From JBAWAP01 sp049589355 (GTDB lineage: Bacteria; Chloroflexota; Anaerolineae; VGOG01): a stretch of 5,172 bases of DNA. The number at the start of each line of letters is the position of its first letter. The stretch's first letter is position 1. The stretch is from assembly GCA_049589355.1 (NCBI GenBank), contig JBAWAP010000197.1, positions 1 to 5,172 on the forward strand, in the 5' to 3' direction. The translations under genes were made by a program, and so were the position numbers. This document shows, in pieces, positions 1 through 5,172 of the stretch. The notes beneath the pieces are model-generated. The model had not been told where the DNA came from. It saw only the letters and a list, made by a program, of their open reading frames with translations, and searched no databases.

Positions 1-3
1 GAA

Positions 4-759
4 TCAGGCCCCGCCTACTGCCACCGCGAAAACACGCAAGAAGTCGGGCGAAGTCCGCGCGTCGGGGCCAAAGCGCTCTTTGAGGCGATAGTTACGAGCC
101 ATCTTGTGGCCTCGACCGGCCATCCAGCGCTCCTCGTATAGAGCCAGAGCATCAGCCGATACATCACCAGCAGCTATGGCCTTGGCCGCTACCTCAGCCG
201 CCAACTGGCCAGCAATCATGGCGTTGGCGATCCCACCGCCGGTCAAGGGGTCCACCTGGCGAGCGGCATCGCCCACCAGCATCAGGCCACTTGTCACCAA
301 CTGTGGGAGCGGCGGGCCCACGGGCACGCCACCGACCACCAGGGTCACCGGACTTCCTTCGGCGAGGTGGGGTTGGCTCTCGATAAACCGGTTGAGGTAG
401 TTCAGGGTCGAGTCCGCTGTCAGATCGGCCTGGACGCCCAAACCCACATTGGCCTTGCCCTCCCCTTTGGGAAATACCCAGGCGTAGCCTCCAGGGGCCA
501 CCTCCTGGCCTATGTAGTAATAACAGCACGCCGGATCTATTTCGATGCTCGCCAACAGGTACTGGGCGCAGGCCATCGTATCTCTCAAGGGTAAAGCCGT
601 GTCCAGGCCAGCCCAGGGGCCTACCTGCGACTCCACGCCATCAGCGCCGATGACTACCGCACATTCTATTTTCATAGTGCCGCCAGGCCCACGAGTGACG
701 ACGCCCCGCACAATATCGTCTTCCAGCAAGAGCCCTGTGGCCGAAGTCTTGACCATCAC
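4..759 (-). CDS. 3' fragment: FAD/substrate-binding part of the reductase
   Basis: The open frame really begins at 837, directly after a TGA (838..840), and the 251-residue piece starts at the first ATG (759). That ATG is an internal Met of the family alignment (GAQVMVKTSATG) with no good ribosome binding site, so separate translation is unlikely. The piece carries VVIGADGVES (35-44), typical of the group of flavin hydroxylases and GGR proteins. YAWVFPKGEGKANVGLGV (92-109) is diagnostic of geranylgeranyl reductases. LVGDAARQVDPLTGGGI (161-177) is the GD motif that binds the FAD ribityl and phosphate. A helical C-terminus ends FLRVFAVAVGGA. It cannot bind FAD on its own without the dinucleotide fold of the upstream piece. 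Confidence 0.75.
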   Translation of the reverse strand: MMVKTSATGLLLEDDIVRGVVTRGPGGTMKIECAVVIGADGVESQVGPWAGLDTALPLRDTMACAQYLLASIEIDPACCYYYIGQEVAPGGYAWVFPKGEGKANVGLGVQADLTADSTLNYLNRFIESQPHLAEGSPVTLVVGGVPVGPPLPQLVTSGLMLVGDAARQVDPLTGGGIANAMIAGQLAAEVAAKAIAAGDVSADALALYEERWMAGRGHKMARNYRLKERFGPDARTSPDFLRVFAVAVGGA

Positions 760-1292
760 CTGAGCTCCGGCCTTGGCGGCCTCCTCGGCCAGGACGCGAT
801 CGAAGACGCGCCGCTCCAGAATGTAACCCTTGCCCCCTCAGCACGCCTGGTCACCGGTGCCGTATCCTCGACAACGGTGATCTGGGCCTTGGTCACTACT
901 GCCGAGATCCAGTGGAGGTCTGGCTTGATGAAGGGCACAAGCATCTCGTGCGCCATCCCCTCCGCGCAGCGCACCGGCGAGCCGATCTCCTGGCGTTTCT
1001 CCAGCAGCAGAACCGAGAGGCCCAGCCTGGCAGCTTCCCGCGCCGATACCGATCCTCCCGGCCCCGCCCCCACGACCACCACATCGTAGCGCCGTCGGAG
1101 AGGAATCCCCTCGGTCTCAGCATAGTCTTCCGCCTTCAAAGCCCCAACCGGGCAGGCAGCCACACACAAGCCGCAGTCAAAACACGCCTCGCTGATGAGC
1201 AGGCGCGTCTCCGCCAACTCGATGGCCCCCACAGGACAAACACTCACACAGGCACCGCAGTAGCCACAGCGATCACTTTTGACCGTTATCAC
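756..1292 (-). CDS. 5' fragment: 2x[4Fe-4S] ferredoxin plus FAD-binding N-terminus
   Basis: This is the frame as it stands, 178 residues. Cysteines 9, 12, 15 and 19 (CGYCGACVSVCP) and 37, 40, 43 and 47 (CFDCGLCVAACP) form two complete CxxCxxCxxxCP motifs for two [4Fe-4S] clusters. A linker (about 53-68) leads to the Rossmann-type FAD site VVVGAGPGGS (72-81), with Glu98 ending the second strand (LLLEK), the usual ribose-binding acid. RCAEG follows at 108-112; Cys109 sits where the family has its conserved active-site cysteine region. From about residue 153 on, the sequence (ARVTFWSGASSIASWPRR) is out of frame and does not look like the family. The true frame there reads GKGYILERRVFDRVLAEE. As translated, this fragment would have no complete FAD fold. 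Confidence 0.75.
   Translation of the reverse strand: MITVKSDRCGYCGACVSVCPVGAIELAETRLLISEACFDCGLCVAACPVGALKAEDYAETEGIPLRRRYDVVVVGAGPGGSVSAREAARLGLSVLLLEKRQEIGSPVRCAEGMAHEMLVPFIKPDLHWISAVVTKAQITVVEDTAPVTRRAEGARVTFWSGASSIASWPRRPPRPELR
833..837 (-). other. Frameshift site in a G5 homopolymer
   Basis: The minus strand reads gctgaGGGGGcaagg. Upstream coding is in the frame GCT GAG GGG GCA; downstream family sequence is in the frame GGC AAG GGT TAC. One additional G (G6) joins them without a stop. The -1 frame has a TGA three bases before the run, so the switch must happen at or very near the run. No canonical X-XXY-YYZ slippery heptamer is present. Confidence 0.85.
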
Positions 1293-1295
1293 TGT

Positions 1296-1304
1296 CCCCC
1301 TCCT
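1296..1304 (-). promoter_or_regulatory. Strong Shine-Dalgarno site of the reductase gene
   Basis: The minus strand reads AAGGAGGGGGACA directly before GTG at 1292. The AGGAGG core is six bases from the start codon, close to ideal. It supports the non-ATG start at 1292 and independent initiation of this gene. The 23-bp gap shows no terminator hairpin. Confidence 0.8.
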
Positions 1305-1315
1305 TGTTTGCCCCT

Positions 1316-1621
1316 CTACGGATAGCTCTTCACGACGATGGGCAAGTGGACCTTATATCCTGGCTGTGGAGCTGGCGCCGCTACCACATACCAGTATCCC
1401 GCACCCAGGCGGTAGCTGGCGCTGCCTGATGGGCCGATGGTCGCCTGCCCCACGGTGCCGTTCACAGCGTAGCTGGCCGAGCTTATGGGCCCTCCCCCGC
1501 CACCGATGACGTCCCAGTTTATGACGTAGCTGGCCGAGGACATGGCCCAGACCCCACCTCCCACCATGAGCAAACCACAGAGCAAGGTGATGGTTAGCAC
1601 CGCTATCTTTCGCTTGTTCAT
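1316..1621 (-). CDS. Small secreted SSASY-repeat protein (101 aa)
   Basis: The N-terminus has a basic start (MNKRKIA), a hydrophobic stretch at residues 7-22 and a plausible signal peptidase I site after VWA (residue 26). The mature part is about 75 residues. It carries three SxSASY-type motifs, with Tyr at residues 32, 51 and 70, exactly 19 apart, and a glycine run at 40-44. A Pro/Ala linker (APAPQPG, 82-88) precedes the tail KVHLPIVVKSYP. I recall many secreted proteins of Anaerolineae with the same 'SASYxLN..xGGG..' pattern and an '(Y/F)LPLV(L/M)' type ending; their function is not known to me. The gene starts within the stop of the giant repeat gene and ends in TAG at 1316..1318, 23 bp before the reductase gene. 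The coupling suggests a cell-surface partner of the repeat protein. Neither cysteines nor catalytic motifs are present in the mature part. Confidence 0.85.
   Translation of the reverse strand: MNKRKIAVLTITLLCGLLMVGGGVWAMSSASYVINWDVIGGGGGPISSASYAVNGTVGQATIGPSGSASYRLGAGYWYVVAAPAPQPGYKVHLPIVVKSYP
1403..1540 (-). repeat. Three 19-aa SSASY repeats in the small protein
   Basis: The motifs are SSASYVIN, SSASYAVN and GSASYRLG, at a constant spacing of 19 residues (57 bp). On the plus strand the shared core is gtagctggc. The first two copies are the closest (gtagctggccgag in both). The pattern looks like a small tandem beta element. Confidence 0.8.
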
Positions 1622-4600
1622 TGCTCTCCCCCCAATTCGTTCTTCTCCGCCAGCTCGAGCTCCTCGGCTGGCTCCAGGTGCAGGTCTACAGCCAGATGAG
1701 GATCCTCGGCTGGCTCCAAGCGCGAATTTTCATAACCCAGGCGCTTGGCAACGATACGATAGTCGAAGGCCCCTTCAGCTGGCTGGCCGTCCAGGGTCAC
1801 GCCTCGCACGGTGAAGGTGGTGGGTGTCTTCTGGGTGATAAACAGGAGGACCGGCGTATCCCCCACAGGTGTCAGGAAGACATAGTAGGTCTCGGTGAGG
1901 TTGACCGTCTGGGCAAAGATGGGGTCAATGGCCACAATAGCCTGTCCGTCAGCCAGTTGCCCCTGGCCGAAATCCTCGAAGAAGTTGCCGGGGCTTTCCA
2001 CGGCGTAGAGTTTGCGCCAGCCATAGTCCTGGGTCTGGACGATGGCCGATTTAGTGCCAGTGCCGCCCAGCCCGCCAACATAGTAGACGCCGTAGCCCTG
2101 AGGCGAATCGCTGCGGCCCCTGACGCCGTAGGTGGTACCGCTAGTGGCGGTGGCATAGCCGAACACGCCACGGCCGGAAGTGGACTGGCTCTCGCCGTAG
2201 ACGCCGTAGGTGGTGCCGCTGGTGGCCGTGGCCAGGCCCCACACGCCTGTGCCCTCGATGGATTCACTCTTGCCCCATACGCCATCGGTCTCGCCGCTAG
2301 TGGCAGTGACATAGCCGAACACGCCCGTGCCATCCGGGGAGGCACTCTGGCCCTTGACACCGTAGGTCTCGCCGCTCGTGGCGGTGGCATAGCCGAATAC
2401 GCCGCGGCCATCTGCGGAGTCACTCTGACCCTTGACGCCATAGTTGGTGCCGCTGGTGGCGGTGGCGTAGCCGAGCACACCCTGGCCATCTGGGGAGTTG
2501 CTCTGGCCCTTGACGCCGTAGGTCTGGCCGCTGGTGGCGGTGGCCACGCCGAGCACACCCTTGCCATCGGTCGAGGCACTCTCGCCCCAGACGCCGTAGG
2601 TGTTGCCGCTTGCCGCGCTGGCCTTGCCCCCCACGGCTTTGCCCTCGGACGAAGCGCTCTGCCCCCAGACACCGAAGGTAGCACCGCTCGTGGCGCTGGC
2701 CCAACCGATGACGCCCGTGCCGGAGGTCGAGGAGCTGGAACCCCAAACGCCGTAGGTGAGGCCACTGGTGGCTGTGGCCTGACCGATCACACCCACGCCC
2801 GCGGTAGAGGCGCTGCGGCCCGATACGCCCGTGGTCGCGCCGCTCGTGGTGGTGGCTGCGCCGTCCACGCCGGTACCGGAGGTCGAGGCGCTCTGGCCGA
2901 CGACGCCGTAGGTGCTGCCGCTGGAGGCAGTGGCGATGCCGAACACGCCCGTGCCGGCCGTGGAGTTGCTCTGTCCCGACACGCCGCGGGTCATGCCGCT
3001 GCCCGCGGTGGCCATGCCGGTCACGCCGTAGCCGGCAGTCGAATCGCTTACGCCCTTGACGCCGGCGGTGTCGCCAGTCACGGCGCTGGTCCAGCCGAAA
3101 ACGCCCATGCCAGAAGGGGAGCGGCTCGTGCCCAAGACACCAGTGGTGCTGCCACTTTGAGCGGCGGCATCGCCCCACACGCCGGTGCCAGTGGTGGAAT
3201 AGCTCACGCCGCTAACGCCGGTGGTCCCGCCGCTTTCGGCGCTGGCCATGCCGTGTACGCCACGTCCGTTGGTCGAGCTGCTCGCGCCCTGCACGCCAAT
3301 GGCCAGCCCGCTCGTAGCGGTGGCGTTGCCCTTTACCCCCGTCCCCTCCGGAGACTGGCTTAGCCCAAATACACCGTAGGTGGCGCCGCTACCGGCGCTG
3401 GCATAGCCTACGATGCCTGTGCCCTTGGGGGAGGCACTCTCGCCCCAGACGCCGTAGGTGGCGCCGCTCCCAGCACTGGCATAGCCGTGCACACCCTTGC
3501 CCTCGGGGGAGGCGCTTTGGCCCCAGACCCCAGTAGTGGTGCCGGTGATGGCGGTGGCCCCGCCGAACACGCCCATGCCAGAGGTAGAATCGCTCGAGCC
3601 CCACACGCCAAAGGTCTGGCCGCTGGTGGCGGTGGCCATGCCCGTTACGCCCTGACCAGAGGTGGAGTCACTCGAGCCCATGACACCGTGGGTAGGGCCG
3701 GTGCGGGCGGTGGCCATGCCCGTTACGCCCGTGCCCTGAGAGGAGTTACTCGCACCCCACACGCCGTGGTTGTAGCCGGTGGTGGCGCTGACCATGCCGC
3801 TTACGCCTATGCCATCCGGAGAGTTGCTCTCTCCGTAGATGCCGTAGTTGCGGCCGCTGGTGGCAGTGGCCATCCCTGCTACGCCCGTCCCAGAGGTAGA
3901 GACAGCCACGCCCCACACACCATGGGTGACGCCGCTGGTGGCTTCAGACGAGCCCATCACGCCCATGCCGCCGCTGGAGGCAGTCGACCAGCCCCACACG
4001 CCTATGCCACCGGGGGAGGCACTCTGACCCACGACGCCACGGGTGGTACCGTTGGTGGCAGAAACCCAGCCCATCACGCCCGTGCCGGAGGCAGAGGCAC
4101 TCCAGCCGTAGACGCCATAGTTGATGCCGGTGGTAACCGTGACAGCGCCCAGCACGCTTATGCCCTGTGGAGAATAACTGCGTCCGAAGACGCCAACGTT
4201 GTTGCCAGTCGTGGCCAAGGCGGTGCCGCCCACGCCCGTGCCGTTGCGGGCGGCGCTCACTCCCACGACGCCGTAGGCGAAGCCATCCGTGGCGCTGGCT
4301 ATGCCCGCTACGCCCTGGCCATCGGGGGAGGCGCTCGAGCCGAACACGCCACGGTTGGGGCCGCTGGTGGCAGTGGCCGTGCCACTCACGCCCGTGCCAT
4401 CGGGGGAGGCACTCTGCCCGAAGACGCCGTAGTTGCGGCCGCTGGTGGCGGCGGCATAGCCGGTTACGCCCTGGCCATCGGGAGAGTTGGTCGAGCCGTA
4501 GACGCCATGGTTGGGGCCGTTGGTGGCGGCGGCCAGGCCGGTCACGCCGTTGCCATTGGGGGAGTTGCTGGAACCGTATACGCCGTGGTTGTAGCCGCTG

Positions 4601-5172
4601 CTGGCGGCGGCCAGGCCACTTACGCCCGCGCCCTCAGGCGACTCAGTCGAGCCGTAGACCCCGGCGTTCTTGCCGGTGGTGGCGGAGGCATAGCCGACCA
4701 CACCCTGGCCGTCCGGGGAGGCGCTCGAGCCGTAGACGCCTCGGGCGGGCCCGCTGGTGGCGGCGGCCATGCCAGTTACGGCCACGCCCTCAGGGGACTC
4801 GGTTGCACCCCAGACGCCGCGGGCGTAGCCGCTGGTGGCGGAGTTGTGGCCGGCCACGCCTATGCCATCCGGGGACTCGCTGGAGCCGTAGACACCGTAA
4901 GTTTGGCCGCTGCTGGCGCCGGCATGGCCGCTCACGCCCACGCCATCGGTGGAGTCGCTCGTGCCGAAGATGCCGAAGGTGTGGCCACTGGTGGCGCTGG
5001 CACGGCCGCTCACGCCCGTGCCAGCAGGGGAGTCGCTCCAGCCTAAGACGCCATCGGTGGTGCCGGTGATGGCGGCAGCATGGCCGACCACCCCCGCGCC
5101 AGCAGCGGAGTCGCTCCGGCCATAGACGCCGTGGGCGGGGCCGCTGGTGGCGAGGGCATAGCCGAGCACGCC
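1618..5172 (-). CDS. Giant Gly/Ser/Thr-rich 26-residue-repeat protein, 5' partial
   Basis: About 1184 residues are visible. The reading frame is open through the right edge. The first GTG in frame (5169) encodes the Val of a repeat 'GVLG', so it is not the start, and any signal peptide lies outside the window. From the N-terminal side there is half a repeat unit, 38 complete 26-residue units (one followed by an extra half unit), a truncated last unit, a non-repetitive domain of about 120 residues and an acidic tail ending in TGA at 1618..1620. The visible protein has no cysteine and few lysines; Gly, Ser, Thr, Ala and Val dominate. Such composition and regular V-x-G spacing suggest a secreted or surface beta-solenoid or fibre (inference). 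The C-terminal region resembles domains I recall at the end of similar repeat proteins in Chloroflexota and other bacteria; their function is unknown to me. The gene overlaps the next one by 4 bp. A phage tail-fibre-like origin is an alternative, but no phage genes are visible. Confidence 0.88.
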   Translation of the reverse strand, partial: GVLGYALATSGPAHGVYGRSDSAAGAGVVGHAAAITGTTDGVLGWSDSPAGTGVSGRASATSGHTFGIFGTSDSTDGVGVSGHAGASSGQTYGVYGSSESPDGIGVAGHNSATSGYARGVWGATESPEGVAVTGMAAATSGPARGVYGSSASPDGQGVVGYASATTGKNAGVYGSTESPEGAGVSGLAAASSGYNHGVYGSSNSPNGNGVTGLAAATNGPNHGVYGSTNSPDGQGVTGYAAATSGRNYGVFGQSASPDGTGVSGTATATSGPNRGVFGSSASPDGQGVAGIASATDGFAYGVVGVSAARNGTGVGGTALATTGNNVGVFGRSYSPQGISVLGAVTVTTGINYGVYGWSASASGTGVMGWVSATNGTTRGVVGQSASPGGIGVWGWSTASSGGMGVMGSSEATSGVTHGVWGVAVSTSGTGVAGMATATSGRNYGIYGESNSPDGIGVSGMVSATTGYNHGVWGASNSSQGTGVTGMATARTGPTHGVMGSSDSTSGQGVTGMATATSGQTFGVWGSSDSTSGMGVFGGATAITGTTTGVWGQSASPEGKGVHGYASAGSGATYGVWGESASPKGTGIVGYASAGSGATYGVFGLSQSPEGTGVKGNATATSGLAIGVQGASSSTNGRGVHGMASAESGGTTGVSGVSYSTTGTGVWGDAAAQSGSTTGVLGTSRSPSGMGVFGWTSAVTGDTAGVKGVSDSTAGYGVTGMATAGSGMTRGVSGQSNSTAGTGVFGIATASSGSTYGVVGQSASTSGTGVDGAATTTSGATTGVSGRSASTAGVGVIGQATATSGLTYGVWGSSSSTSGTGVIGWASATSGATFGVWGQSASSEGKAVGGKASAASGNTYGVWGESASTDGKGVLGVATATSGQTYGVKGQSNSPDGQGVLGYATATSGTNYGVKGQSDSADGRGVFGYATATSGETYGVKGQSASPDGTGVFGYVTATSGETDGVWGKSESIEGTGVWGLATATSGTTYGVYGESQSTSGRGVFGYATATSGTTYGVRGRSDSPQGYGVYYVGGLGGTGTKSAIVQTQDYGWRKLYAVESPGNFFEDFGQGQLADGQAIVAIDPIFAQTVNLTETYYVFLTPVGDTPVLLFITQKTPTTFTVRGVTLDGQPAEGAFDYRIVAKRLGYENSRLEPAEDPHLAVDLHLEPAEELELAEKNELGGEQ
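1623..1633 (-). promoter_or_regulatory. Ribosome binding site of the small secreted protein
   Basis: On the minus strand GGGGGGAGAGC stands just before the ATG at 1621. A GGAG core about five bases upstream lies inside the last codons of the repeat-protein gene. Together with the ATGA stop/start overlap this decides the start and suggests re-initiation by ribosomes ending on the upstream gene. Confidence 0.7.
1636..1719 (-). repeat. Two 14-aa acidic repeats (LEPAE) in the C-terminal tail
   Basis: The tail contains LEPAEDPHLAVDLH followed directly by LEPAEELELAEKNE. At DNA level a 16-base segment (tcctcggctggctcca, plus strand) occurs at 1661..1676 and again at 1703..1718, exactly 42 bases apart. 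The segment is Glu-rich and likely helical or disordered, unlike the domain before it. It is a recent short in-frame duplication at the extreme C-terminus. Confidence 0.8.
1720..2085 (-). other. Conserved non-repetitive C-terminal domain of the repeat protein
   Basis: About 122 residues follow the truncated last repeat. Recognisable segments in order are GTGTKSAIVQT, DYGWRKLYAVESP, NFFEDFGQGQL, AIVAIDPIFAQTVNL, YYVFLTPVGD, LLFITQKTPTTFTVRG and FDYRIVAKRLGYE. The alternating hydrophobic pattern predicts mostly beta strands. The layout (ESP..., a Gly-containing turn, xxAxVxIxPxF, YxVFLTPxG, TxFTVRG, FDYRIVAKR) matches a domain I recall at the end of many bacterial repeat proteins, where the order is similar (VESP, GEAVVxLP, YQLTxIG, FxI). 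It could cap the solenoid, drive oligomerisation or serve secretion; none of these is shown here. It lacks the S74 endosialidase chaperone motifs that I know from phage fibres. Confidence 0.65.
2086..5172 (-). repeat. Tandem array of 78-bp / 26-aa units
   Basis: Thirty-eight complete units run without linkers, and partial units stand at both ends. The first half of the consensus is GVxGxSxSPxGxG and the second half VxGxAxATSGxxx. Gly at positions 1, 4, 11, 16 and 23 and Val at 2 and 14 are nearly fixed. Position 6 is Ser or Thr in all complete units but one, and position 8 is Ser in all but one. Positions 3, 5, 10, 12, 15, 17 and 24-26 vary freely. The two halves resemble each other (each starts V-x-G and has Ser/Ala/Thr then Gly), so the 26-mer probably arose from a duplicated 12-14 residue element. 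Exceptions include Ala for Gly13 in the units near 4850..4773 and 2667..2590, and an SAARN segment near 4300..4223 where SxSPx is expected. Copies are diverged at DNA level, so the array is old apart from a few similar neighbours. Confidence 0.95.
3922..4038 (-). repeat. 1.5-unit register break in the 26-aa array
   Basis: This stretch encodes 39 residues instead of 26, that is, three half-repeats in a row with lengths of 12, 13 and 14 counted from Val to Val. They begin VVGQSAS, VWGWSTA and VMGSSEA. All other units visible here are exactly 26 residues, so this is the only place where the array changes phase. The extra 39 bp keep the frame and the V-x-G spacing, which supports the half-unit as a structural element. 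It probably arose by unequal recombination between the first half of one unit and the second half of another (inference). Confidence 0.85.

Larger units (their letters stand above)
4..1292 (-). pseudogene. Ferredoxin-fused geranylgeranyl reductase-family flavoprotein, frameshifted
   Basis: Two overlapping frames together encode one protein. If one G is restored in the G5 run (833..837), the reading continues as ...RRAEGGKGYILERRVF... and gives 429 residues from GTG at 1292 to TGA at 4..6. Family members reduce double bonds of geranylgeranyl chains in archaeal ether lipids, chlorophyll or quinones, using FAD and an external reductant. Here the order is two 4Fe-4S motifs (9-47), the FAD dinucleotide fold (70-100), RCAEG (108-112), GADGVES (216-222), YAWVFPKG (270-277) and LVGDAARQVDPLTGGGI (339-355). 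The segment KRQEIGSPVRCAEG closely resembles methanogen digeranylgeranylglycerophospholipid reductases. The substrate cannot be told from sequence. Both halves keep all motifs and show no other damage. A sequencing error in the homopolymer or a very recent mutation is therefore more likely than an old pseudogene. Confidence 0.8.

Noticed and set aside
833..840. Programmed -1 ribosomal frameshift in the reductase
   Set aside because: There is no canonical slippery heptamer and I see no clear stimulatory structure. A lost G in a homopolymer explains it more simply.
1570..1590. Lipoprotein signal in the small protein (Cys at residue 15)
   Set aside because: The residues before Cys (TLL) do not fit a lipobox, which needs a small residue at -1, and a signal peptidase I site after VWA is better.
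1872..2765. Minus-strand frame of 297 codons inside the repeat gene
   Set aside because: It is an out-of-frame reading of the repeats and C-terminal domain, rich in Pro/Ala/Arg as expected for shifted GC-rich sequence.
1621..3363. Long open frame on the plus strand (580 codons) opposite the repeat gene
   Set aside because: The repeat period of 78 bp is a multiple of three, so a stop-free unit on the opposite strand stays stop-free along the array. The product is low-complexity Ala/Gly/His and overlaps a clear gene.
3487..5046. Second long plus-strand open frame (519 codons)
   Set aside because: Same cause as above: a periodic shadow of the 26-aa repeats, with no domain and no ribosome binding site that I can support.
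5167..5169. GTG as the start of the repeat gene
   Set aside because: It encodes the Val of a normal repeat 'GVLG' and the frame is open through the window edge, so the gene begins outside.
2086..5172. CRISPR array or non-coding satellite
   Set aside because: The periodic DNA has no spacers, the copies are diverged mostly at third or variable codon positions, and one reading frame is open throughout.

Overview
The window is GC-rich, gene-dense DNA. All recognisable coding sequence lies on the minus strand, so transcription runs from the right edge to the left. The likely source is an uncultured member of the Chloroflexota (Anaerolineae-like). This rests on three signs: a small secreted protein with SSASY repeats and a C-terminal 'HLPIVV' tail, a style I associate with that phylum; a glycine-rich 26-residue repeat protein; and a methanogen-like geranylgeranyl reductase fused to a ferredoxin. 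The phylum call is an inference from protein style, because there is no rRNA or other marker gene. An archaeal source is less likely but not excluded.

Layout in transcription order. From 5172 down to 1618 is the 3' part of a very large repeat-protein gene whose start lies beyond the window. It holds 38 complete 26-residue (78-bp) units, one internal stretch that is half a unit too long, a conserved non-repetitive C-terminal domain and an acidic tail. Its stop overlaps by 4 bp (ATGA) the start of a 101-residue secreted protein at 1621..1316. After a 23-bp gap with a strong Shine-Dalgarno sequence comes a flavoprotein at 1292..4: two [4Fe-4S] ferredoxin motifs followed by a geranylgeranyl reductase-family FAD domain. 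As given, this gene is split by a one-base frameshift in a run of five G (C5 on the plus strand, 833..837). Restoring one G gives a continuous 429-residue protein.

The 4-bp overlap, the 23-bp gap and the shared strand fit a single operon, with translational coupling between the repeat protein and the small secreted protein. Those two look like partners in an extracellular or cell-surface structure. The reductase is expected to act on isoprenoid chains (membrane lipid or quinone) at the membrane; its link to the first two genes is positional only. No RNA gene, CRISPR array, mobile element, promoter or terminator could be supported. No stretch longer than 300 bases lacks a gene.

The most interesting points are the self-contained ferredoxin-reductase fusion and its single-base lesion, the half-unit register break in the repeat array, the variable positions set inside an otherwise fixed repeat scaffold, and the coupled repeat protein/small secreted protein pair.
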